A DNA stretch of 27,082 nt, taken from contig CABUTN010000025.1 in NCBI GenBank assembly GCA_902494565.1, forward strand, positions 1 to 27,082, read 5' to 3'. The translations under genes and the position numbers were made by a program. Position 1 is the first letter of the stretch; each line of letters opens with the position of its first letter. This document shows positions 21,902-27,082 of this stretch, in pieces. The notes under the pieces are model-generated. The model was given only the letters and a program-made list of their open reading frames with translations. It was not told the DNA's origin and did not search any database. This stretch comes from an uncultured Collinsella sp. Its GTDB lineage: Bacteria; Actinomycetota; Coriobacteriia; Coriobacteriales; Coriobacteriaceae.

Positions 21902-23716
21902 ATGTACTGTCGACTTCTTCTCAAACTAATCCTAAGAGACAAGGCCGTATGGATTTCCACGCTCGTTCTTGCTGCAGCCTTTTCCGTCCCCATTGCGTTC
22001 AATTCACCCATCTACGGCCCCTTCTTTATGAAGCAGGGCATGCAGGGCTTTGTCGACGCATTCAATACGCGCGCGCCCCAGGCCAGCGGCACAGACCTAT
22101 CGCCAGAGCAGCAAGATGACGCTGAGCTTGCAAGATACGCGAACGCCGCCCTCGCCGCTCAAACCGACGCCGCCTTTCTCGACTCTGCCGAGAGCTACTA
22201 CGCGCTCATGGACGAGGGCTTCCAATCCGGGTCCATCGTGGGGGACCAGGAGACCAATGACGCAGAGCTCGCATATTGCCGCGCTCTGAGCAGCTCCGGC
22301 ATCGCGGATATCCCGGCCTCCGCAAACGACCTGCCGTTCCTCTCCTTCCTGCCCTACGCCATTGCCCAGGCGCCGTCCTTCCTTCCCTTCATCCCCTTCC
22401 TTCTCTCGTCGATACTCGTGCTCGGCGCCACAAGGCCCGGGACCCTGGCGGCAAAGGCGCCCGTGCCCAAATTCCGGCGCCTTATCCAAACCGTGTTTTC
22501 GATAATTGGCGCGGGGACCGCGATGCTCCTCGCCGGCCTTGCGCCCGGGAGTATTTACGCCTTGGCCCTAAACGGCTTCGGGCAGATCGGATACCCGATC
22601 GCCTTCTTCCATAACGGCGCGCTCACTACCACGACCGCGGGAAACGTCTTCACGACCATACTTCTCGCGCTGCTCGCGGGTGGAACCTTGATATCCGTTT
22701 GTTCCGTCGTCCTATCGACCGCAACGAGGCGCGTCTTCGCGGGCCCCCTTACCTCCGCGTTGCTTGTCGCGGCCCCGGCATTCCCGTTATTGTCCGATTC
22801 GGCACTGGGGCATAATGCCGCGCTCGAGCTCCTGCCGCTGGCCGTGTTCTCGCCTATCGAGGCAACGGGTTACGTAGGATGCTTCCCGACAGAATTCATT
22901 GGCTCCGGTTCGGGCGGCGCATCGATGCTTGCCGTGGCCCTGGTATACGTCGCGGTCCTTTTCGCGGTCGGCGCCGTTGTGACGCGTTCGCCCAAACAGG
23001 CTGGACCCGCTAAAAAGCACCATGGGCTTGAGCTCCTGGACGTGAGCGTTGGATACGGGAGCACGACGATACTTTCGATCGGATCGCTTTCCTTGGGCCC
23101 GGGAACGGCGGCGGGGCTCGTCGCTCCCAACGGCTCGGGGAAAACCACCCTTCTTGAAGCGCTGTCGGGCCAATTTCCCACCCGCATCCGCTCGGGAAGC
23201 CTGTTGGCAGACGGAATCTACCAACGTCGATCAGCCGAATTCGCAGAACTCGTCTACCTGAGCTCTTCGGGCGGCGCGGATCTCTACCCCACGCTATCGG
23301 CCCGCGAGCACCTCTCTTTCGTTAGGGAGGCGTGGAAATCGGCCGCCGACATCGACCCGCTCTGCGACTCCCTCGGAATCTCCCCATATCTCGACAAGCC
23401 GACCCGTAAACTCTCGACAGGAATGAAGCAGCAGGTAAAGCTTGCCATGGCGATAGCGACCGGTTGCCCGTACCTCATCCTCGATGAACCGCTGAACGGC
23501 CTCGATCCGGGAAAGCGGAAAACCTCCTGCGACGCGATGCGCAGCGAGGTGGCGCGGGGACGCAGCGTGCTCATTTCAAGCCATCTGCTCGACGACCTGG
23601 CAGACCTCACCGACTCGTTCTACTTCATCGAGGCCGGCACGCTCGTGGAAAAGATCAAGTCGTCCTCGCAGACGCTCAAGCAGGAATACCTCGATACATA
23701 CGAGGGAGGTGAATGA
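21902..23716 (+). CDS. Fused ABC transporter (permease + ATPase)
   Basis: A 604-residue single-chain exporter half. One N-terminal helix (residues ~15-33) is followed by a ~110-residue extracytoplasmic region, then about five helices (~147-350) of ABC-2-like type, and a C-terminal nucleotide-binding domain from ~368. Walker A is PNGSGKTT (~409), the signature LSTGMKQQV (~504), Walker B YLILDEP (~523), D-loop LNGLDP and the switch histidine in SSHLLDDL. The Q-loop glutamine is not visible: the region reads LVYLSSSGGADLYPTLS. CAGGTG precedes the ATG by 7 nt. The stop overlaps the ribosome binding site of the next gene. With an SdpI-like gene nearby, peptide or antibiotic export/immunity is plausible but unproven. 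Confidence 0.85.
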   Translation: MYCRLLLKLILRDKAVWISTLVLAAAFSVPIAFNSPIYGPFFMKQGMQGFVDAFNTRAPQASGTDLSPEQQDDAELARYANAALAAQTDAAFLDSAESYYALMDEGFQSGSIVGDQETNDAELAYCRALSSSGIADIPASANDLPFLSFLPYAIAQAPSFLPFIPFLLSSILVLGATRPGTLAAKAPVPKFRRLIQTVFSIIGAGTAMLLAGLAPGSIYALALNGFGQIGYPIAFFHNGALTTTTAGNVFTTILLALLAGGTLISVCSVVLSTATRRVFAGPLTSALLVAAPAFPLLSDSALGHNAALELLPLAVFSPIEATGYVGCFPTEFIGSGSGGASMLAVALVYVAVLFAVGAVVTRSPKQAGPAKKHHGLELLDVSVGYGSTTILSIGSLSLGPGTAAGLVAPNGSGKTTLLEALSGQFPTRIRSGSLLADGIYQRRSAEFAELVYLSSSGGADLYPTLSAREHLSFVREAWKSAADIDPLCDSLGISPYLDKPTRKLSTGMKQQVKLAMAIATGCPYLILDEPLNGLDPGKRKTSCDAMRSEVARGRSVLISSHLLDDLADLTDSFYFIEAGTLVEKIKSSSQTLKQEYLDTYEGGE

Positions 23717-23717
23717 C

Positions 23718-24146
23718 ATGATAGGCAAGAGCTATGCAAAGATAGCGATTGTTGGCTTTGCACTTTGTCTTGCAATGGTGCTATGTGCATCATTTGCGAG
23801 GTTTAGGTCCGAGCAGTCGTTCATCGATGGCGCTGAAAACGGTTTTGGCATAGATGGGATGTATGTCAACGATGGCGCGACCAAGCCGTCTATGGCGATT
23901 CTTGCAGGTGAAGATATGGAATGGCAAATCTGTAATGACGATGGCTCTTGTCTGAGTGGTCGTTTGGCCGCAACGAGCGACCCGAACTCGTTCGATCTTC
24001 TCGACAATGATGGAGCGGATTGCGGTTCTGTTCACCTTTCATATGCATCGCGAGACGGGATGGACGGCATTCTCTATGTCTCCCACGAGACTGGCGATTT
24101 CAAGATGCGTAGGACTAACCGAGTGCCGGCTTTTTTCGAGGAGTGA
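23718..24146 (+). CDS. Membrane-anchored hypothetical protein, ABC transporter partner
   Basis: A 142-residue protein with an N-terminal transmembrane anchor (IAIVGFALCLAMVLCASFAR, ~8-27) and an acidic external domain containing three cysteines (WQICNDDGSCLSG, GADCGSV) that could form disulfides. The ATG at 23718 has GGAGGT 7 nt upstream and starts 1 nt after the ABC gene's stop, so the two are surely coupled. No family is recognised. By position it may be an accessory or substrate-recognition subunit. The downstream hairpin repeat begins 17 nt after its stop. Base composition is more AT-rich than the ABC gene. Confidence 0.7.
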   Translation: MIGKSYAKIAIVGFALCLAMVLCASFARFRSEQSFIDGAENGFGIDGMYVNDGATKPSMAILAGEDMEWQICNDDGSCLSGRLAATSDPNSFDLLDNDGADCGSVHLSYASRDGMDGILYVSHETGDFKMRRTNRVPAFFEE

Positions 24147-24162
24147 GAATTCCCGTCGGTCT

Positions 24163-24252
24163 GCCGATCAGGCCGCCGGGGTATCGAACCCCGCATTCAT
24201 CCGTACACACGGATGAATGCGGGAAGTGTCCGGATGAAGTTGATAATCAAGG
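24163..24252. repeat. Dispersed hairpin repeat, copy B
   Basis: Aligns along its whole length with 18853-18945. The hairpin is better preserved here: CCCGCATTCATCCGT (24190-24204) and its complement (24209-24223) form a perfect 15-bp stem with loop ACAC. A palindromic TTGATAATCAA (24240-24250) follows, as TTGATATTCAA does in copy A. No transposase sequence accompanies this copy. It directly precedes a 5'-truncated exonuclease pseudogene. Confidence 0.8.
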
Positions 24253-24285
24253 AAACAAAGCCGTTCTGCCTGGGACGGCTTTGGC

Positions 24286-24582
24286 CTGGACTTTAACTAC
24301 AACATCGCAATCGACACTTATCAGCTCGCGCAACGCGCATGGCCAAATCTCGAACGCTGGTGCATGGAGGACCTTCGAGATTAACTGGACATCCAAAACG
24401 ACGACGCACACCGCGTGCTCGCCGACTGCGAAGACGAGATGGCTGTCTACAATGCGATCAGAAACGGCGTGAAGTCCGGAGAGCTTTCTGTGGAACCGCC
24501 GCGCCGTCGCGCGAGCCGACCGGGCAACCCGGGCAATCTGGTCCCGGCTCTCCCGGTCGCATTCCTACGATATCGCCCCTAA
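24286..24582 (+). pseudogene. DnaQ-like exonuclease fragment with in-frame stop
   Basis: The frame from 24286 reads LDFNYNIAIDTYQLAQRAWP...EDLRD, stop at 24382-24384, then LDIQNDDAHRVLADCEDEMA...IRNGVKSGEL. The NIAIDTYQLA and AHRVLADCE segments match the last two exonuclease motifs of DnaQ-type 3'-5' exonucleases. The N-terminal DxE motif is absent, since copy B of the hairpin repeat and unrelated sequence lie upstream. It is therefore both truncated and interrupted. The tail becomes Pro/Arg-rich and ends at 24582. Confidence 0.6.
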
Positions 24583-24594
24583 ATCACCAATGCG

Positions 24595-24834
24595 TCAGAT
24601 AAAGAATGAGGCAATGGCTGTGACCACGCCTACGGCAGATGCAACGACTGCGCCCTTTTTCCTCTCCTTTAGTCCGACGAATAGGGTTGCCGTAAAGTAA
24701 AGGGCGGAAATGCAGGCTATGGCAAGCGAAACGAGTTCCTTGGGCGGTTTCAGCAAAAGGTCGCTAGCAAAGAGTAATGCAAGCAGGGCAAAGCCGATTG
24801 TGGTCAAGTATCTCGATTGAGTTTGCGACAGCAT
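24595..24834 (-). CDS. Small membrane protein (79 aa)
   Basis: A 79-residue protein with two or three hydrophobic helices (LTTIGFALLALLFASDLLL; LVSLAIACISALYFTATLFV; VVASAVGVVTAIASFFI) and a KERKKG loop. AAAGG precedes the ATG by 8 nt. It follows the 37-aa ORF by 12 nt on the same strand, so they are probably one unit. No family is recognised; immunity to, or partner of, a small peptide is one possibility. Confidence 0.6.
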   Translation of the reverse strand: MLSQTQSRYLTTIGFALLALLFASDLLLKPPKELVSLAIACISALYFTATLFVGLKERKKGAVVASAVGVVTAIASFFI

Positions 24835-24846
24835 GGCAACTGCCTT

Positions 24847-24960
24847 TCAGAACATGCAAGTGAAAAGTCGGTACGATGTCATTGCGGTTGCAAACAAGCC
24901 GCCGCCGGGACCGGTTGTCACGAGACCGGCGATAACGCATTTTCTCGGTTTCCAGCTCAT
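24847..24960 (-). CDS. Small hydrophobic peptide (37 aa)
   Basis: ATG at 24960, preceded by AGAGGGG at 5-nt spacing, opens a 37-residue frame: MSWKPRKCVIAGLVTTGPGG then GLFATAMTSYRLFTCMF. A basic N-terminus is followed by a Gly-rich hydrophobic stretch long enough to span a membrane; the two cysteines are far apart. The good ribosome binding site and close spacing to the next gene support coding. The function is unknown; a membrane peptide or bacteriocin-like product are options. Confidence 0.5.
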   Translation of the reverse strand: MSWKPRKCVIAGLVTTGPGGGLFATAMTSYRLFTCMF

Positions 24961-25111
24961 GACAGACCCCTCTCTCATGGTGCAACGTATACATTATGAG
25001 ATATACACATTTTGTCCTATAAGCCCCAAGGATGACGATTCCAATACGGACGACGACACCAAAACCGGCATCGACGGCTCCATGGACGATTCGGATTCCA
25101 AATAGGCCCTG

Positions 25112-25567
25112 TTAGTTGAGCCACTTCTTTGCCGGTGTCGTATACGAGACCGCTATACCCGCGGCAATTGCCATCAGGCAGCTCGCGATGAATCCGAACT
25201 CATACTTCAAAACGTTTGTTGCGGTCAGGGCGATAATCAACACTGTCAGAATTTGCAGAATTATCGTTATTGCGAAGAGATTGATTCCTTGTTTGGCCGA
25301 AGTCGCTGAATGAGTTTGGCTTCGTTGATTCAGGTTGAGGCAGACAAGGAAAGCGACCAGTTCGCTTGATAAGGGGCCGACTACATAGAAAAAGATTGCG
25401 TCAATGAAGCCAATAGTGTTGTAAGTGTTGTAAGTTGTTTCGCCGGAAAACACAGCGTATAAAGCATATCCAAATCTTGGCTGATTCATGTATGAGTCCG
25501 AAAAGACGAAGAGCGTCAATATTGCTACTACCAGAAGTGCATTCAGGGCAAATCGTTTGCTTTTCAT
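25112..25567 (-). CDS. Membrane protein of unknown function (151 aa)
   Basis: A 151-residue protein with about four transmembrane helices (ALNALLVVAILTLFVF at the start, IGFIDAIFFYVVGPLSSELV, NLFAITIILQILTVLIIAL, FIASCLMAIAAGIAVSY). No known motif is evident. The ATG has AAGGAG 6 nt upstream and a good promoter with TATAAT lies 34 nt upstream. The gene is AT-richer than the core genes to the left. It heads the minus-strand group of small membrane proteins, though ~150 nt separate it from the 37-aa ORF. Confidence 0.7.
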   Translation of the reverse strand: MKSKRFALNALLVVAILTLFVFSDSYMNQPRFGYALYAVFSGETTYNTYNTIGFIDAIFFYVVGPLSSELVAFLVCLNLNQRSQTHSATSAKQGINLFAITIILQILTVLIIALTATNVLKYEFGFIASCLMAIAAGIAVSYTTPAKKWLN

Positions 25568-25600
25568 CGATCGCTCCTTCCGGCTGAACTTTATTATGTA

Positions 25601-25628
25601 ATTATACAGCAGTCATTTGTTATTCAAA
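25601..25628 (-). promoter_or_regulatory. Promoter of the 151-aa membrane protein gene
   Basis: On the minus strand TTTGAA (25628-25623) and TATAAT (25606-25601) are separated by 16 bp. The -10 is an exact consensus match and lies 33 nt before the start codon. Confidence 0.65.
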
Positions 25629-25664
25629 GAATTTGACTGTCTTAAATAACATGCACTTTCGCTG

Positions 25665-25694
25665 GAGGGTCGCTGTTTGGCGGCCCTCTTTTTT
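25665..25694 (+). terminator. Strong Rho-independent terminator
   Basis: GAGGGTCGC (25665-25673) pairs with GCGGCCCTC (25680-25688) through nine base pairs including one G-U, with a 6-nt loop, followed by six T's (25689-25694). It is oriented plus, yet the genes to its left are on the minus strand. It therefore ends either an unseen short plus-strand RNA or a transcript whose gene was lost. Confidence 0.85.
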
Positions 25695-25812
25695 GCACAG
25701 GCGCAGTGGGATGGTAATATCGGGCGGGAGTCAGCCGCTCTGATAGAATCGTCCTTGCTGTCGGCAGCCCTCGTGCCGGGCAGAGCCCTCCATTTGATGG
25801 GAGGTGATGCCC

Positions 25813-25908
25813 ATGACCGATTTCACCGAGCTCGTGAAGCTCCTGACCGCTATGGTCTCGCTCCTCACGGCCCTTGTCGGCCTTTCCAAGGCACTCAAGA
25901 CGATATGA
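25813..25908 (+). CDS. Small amphipathic peptide (31 aa), type I toxin-like
   Basis: ATG at 25813 behind GGGAGGTG (6-nt spacing) opens a 31-residue peptide: MTDFTELVKLLTAMVSLL followed by TALVGLSKALKTI. It is one Leu/Ala/Val-rich helix with lysines at the end, typical of small membrane toxins of type I toxin-antitoxin systems and of holin-like peptides. The upstream region has GC-rich potential hairpins, which fits a structured leader. It ends just before the IS110 leader. The strong ribosome binding site supports coding; toxicity is inference. Confidence 0.6.
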   Translation: MTDFTELVKLLTAMVSLLTALVGLSKALKTI

Positions 25909-25920
25909 GAAAGCCATTTG

Positions 25921-26032
25921 GGTCGCCTCCCCCGCGGCGCAGCTTCTTTCCGCGGGCTCGGGATGCCACAATGGGCTTTGAGTATCGGCCCGTGCGGTAG
26001 CCCTTACCGCACCTGCGGGGAGGAGGCTTCCC
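25921..26032 (+). ncRNA. Candidate IS110 bridge RNA region
   Basis: The 5' noncoding end of IS110-group elements encodes a bridge RNA that pairs with target and donor DNA. Here two clear hairpins lie between the peptide gene and the transposase ATG: CCCGCGG (25931-25937) / CCGCGGG (25950-25956) with a 12-nt loop, and GTGCGGTA (25992-25999) / TACCGCAC (26005-26012) with a 5-nt loop. The exact RNA ends are not determinable from sequence alone. Confidence 0.45.
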
Positions 26033-26957
26033 ATGCCCCATGTTACCTCCATCGGCCTGGACGTCCACGCGCGATCGGTCGCCGCCGCGGCGTTCAACCC
26101 CTTCACCGGCGAGGTGGTGCACCGTGACTTCGGGACGGACGCCGCCGAGATCGCGGAGTGGGCCCTCGGGTTCGAGGAGCCCAGGGCCTGCTACGAGAGC
26201 GGCCCCACCGGCTTCCACATGGCGCGCGAGCTGCGCGCGCTCGGCCTCGACTGCGCCGTGGCCGCCGTCTCCAAGATGCAGAGGCCGGCGGCGGACGCGC
26301 GCCGCAAGAACGACCGGCGCGACGCCGAGTTCATCGCCCGCATGCTCGCCACCCACAACATCGTGGAGGTCCCGCTGCCCGATGCGGCCGTCGAGGCCGC
26401 CCGGGACCTCGACCGCGCCCTCGACGACGCCACGGTGGAGTACCGCCGCGCCAGGCAGCGCCTCAACATGTTCCTGATCAGGCTGGGCCACGTCTGGGAC
26501 GAGCGCAGCGCCGACGGGACGAGGAAGGGATCCTGGACGCGCGCCCACTGGAGGTGGATATCCGGGATCAGGCTCGAGGGGCCCCAGCGCGACGTGCTCG
26601 AGTACTACGTCACGGCCGCGAGGTGCGCGGAGTCGGACCGCCGGCAGCTCGAGAAGAAGGTGCTCGCCCTCGCCCGGACCGACCGGTGGCGCCCGGCCGT
26701 CGAGGCGCTCTCCTGCATCAAGGGAATCGACACGCTGACGGCCTTCAGGCTCGCAGCCGAGGCGGGCTCCTTCACGAGGTTCCGGACGGCCCCGGCCTTC
26801 GCGAGCTGGTGCGGGCTGGTCCCGTCGGAGCGCTCGAGCGGCGAGACCGAGCGGCGCGGCGGGATAACCAAGACGGGCAACCGGCTCGCCAGGACGGCAC
26901 TGGTGGAGTCGGCGTGGCACTACCTGACGTGCACGCCCCGCCCGAAGGCCCCGGCGC
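26033..26957 (+). pseudogene. IS110-family transposase, C-terminus replaced
   Basis: The DEDD-type transposase starts at an ATG behind GGGGAGGAGG. The RuvC-like N-terminal domain shows IGLDVHARSVAAAAF (first Asp), CYESGPTGF (Glu) and KNDRRDAEFIARML (last two Asp). The C-terminal Transposase_20 domain shows LSCIKGIDTLTAFRLAAEAG and WCGLVPSERSSGETERRGGI, and the family's catalytic serine is expected in the SERSSG stretch. Homology ends at HYLTCTPRPKAPAP (~26957). The frame stays open to the window edge but no longer encodes transposase, because the following sequence is antisense. GC-rich throughout. Confidence 0.85.
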
Positions 26958-27082
26958 CCGATCTCCCAGACCCAGCAGGCGAGCTCGCGCGCGACGGCGG
27001 CGTTTGCCTTGCACGGGCTCTTGCCCGCCGCCGCCAGCGCCTCGCGGCGGCGGCAGAGCCTGGCGGTGCAGTCGTCGGCGCG
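26957..27082 (-). pseudogene. Inverted IS110 transposase C-terminal fragment
   Basis: Read on the minus strand from the window edge, this encodes RADDCTARLCRRREALAAAG, then KSPCKANAAVARELACWVW and EIGR. This has the character of an IS110 transposase C-terminus (typically ...VAVAREL-x-W/F-x-W-AI). It then runs into the antisense of the plus-strand transposase near 26957. It is either the tail of this same element inverted, or the end of a second copy extending beyond the window. Confidence 0.65.

Larger units (their letters stand above)
25909..27082 (+). mobile_element. IS110-family insertion sequence, right end rearranged
   Basis: A noncoding structured left end (about 25909-26032) followed by an IS110-family transposase gene. 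IS110 elements lack terminal inverted repeats, so the exact left boundary cannot be fixed by eye; it lies after the 31-aa peptide gene or includes it. Near 26955 the transposase sequence stops and the reverse complement of its own C-terminal coding region begins, running to the window edge. The element is therefore rearranged or two copies meet tail to tail. Confidence 0.75.

Noticed and set aside
24170..24200. tRNA T-arm-like sequence GGGGTTCGATACCCC on the minus strand
   Set aside because: No acceptor, D or anticodon arms can be built around it; it is the part of the dispersed repeat shared with copy A.
24257..24282. AAAGCCGT / ACGGCTTT hairpin after repeat copy B
   Set aside because: An 8-bp stem with a short T-stretch that may act as a weak terminator, but no T-run beyond the stem; not listed as a feature.
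24833..25105. Plus-strand 90-codon frame ending in an Asp/Ser-rich tail
   Set aside because: It overlaps the 37-aa and 79-aa minus-strand genes, has no ribosome binding site and shows no domain. A real C-terminal remnant cannot be fully excluded.
25895..26920. Long minus-strand reading frame (341 codons) over the IS110 element
   Set aside because: It is the antisense of a clearly coding transposase in GC-rich sequence; its translation is Arg/Gly/Pro-rich with no domain, and it has no ribosome binding site.
1..27082. CRISPR arrays, rRNA or tRNA genes, riboswitches
   Set aside because: No regularly spaced repeats, no cloverleaf and no conserved riboswitch core could be found on either strand by eye.

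Overview
The window is a stretch of chromosome from a Collinsella-type gut actinobacterium (Coriobacteriia), most likely Collinsella aerofaciens or a close relative. Three things support this. The gene at 17801-18592 encodes a 263-residue protein that I recognise as the C. aerofaciens NADPH-dependent 7beta-hydroxysteroid dehydrogenase. The base composition is moderately high in GC. The housekeeping blocks mix actinobacterial order (lexA / LysM protein / nrdR; pgsA / FHA / MerR) with Firmicutes-like order (rny / spoVS / miaB / miaA / hflX).

Positions 1-17000 are core genome, densely packed. A plus-strand block holds the 3' end of rny, a GHKL-type ATPase, spoVS, miaB, miaA and hflX; the last three are coupled by 1-nt overlaps. 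It covers RNA decay, tRNA i6A/ms2i6A modification and ribosome rescue. It meets a minus-strand lexA + membrane-protein pair. lexA is divergent from a LysM membrane protein (YneA/Rv2719c-like candidate SOS division inhibitor), and three LexA boxes spaced exactly 28 bp apart lie between them. nrdR and dut follow (dNTP supply), then a cluster of large palindromic repeats, a processive-type glycolipid glycosyltransferase, trxB, a DUF1836 regulator and a DegV lipid-binding protein. Next comes a minus-strand run of CDP-alcohol phosphatidyltransferase, a GarA-like FHA protein, an FtsR-like MerR regulator, apt and a secreted NlpC/P60 hydrolase.

From about 17000 to the end the character changes to an accessory, rearranged region. 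It contains remnants of an alpha/beta hydrolase and probably of a transporter, then the intact 7beta-HSDH gene, an IS30-type transposase remnant and a dispersed hairpin repeat. A MNT nucleotidyltransferase follows whose HEPN partner appears lost, then a DUF1648/SdpI-like membrane protein frameshifted at an A9 tract, and very small hydrophobic ORFs. After these come a fused ABC-2 permease-ATPase with a membrane-anchored partner, a decayed DnaQ-like exonuclease, a cluster of small membrane proteins, and an IS110-family element. The IS110 element has a structured leader that could be a bridge RNA, and its tail is inverted relative to its body.

The most interesting leads are the covarying palindromic repeat family at 8463-8888, the phased LexA operators, the hairpin enclosing the nrdR start codon, half-sites shared by the DUF1836 and degV promoters, the peptide/SdpI-like/ABC locus at 20.8-24.1 kb, and the IS110 leader RNA with its inverted tail.
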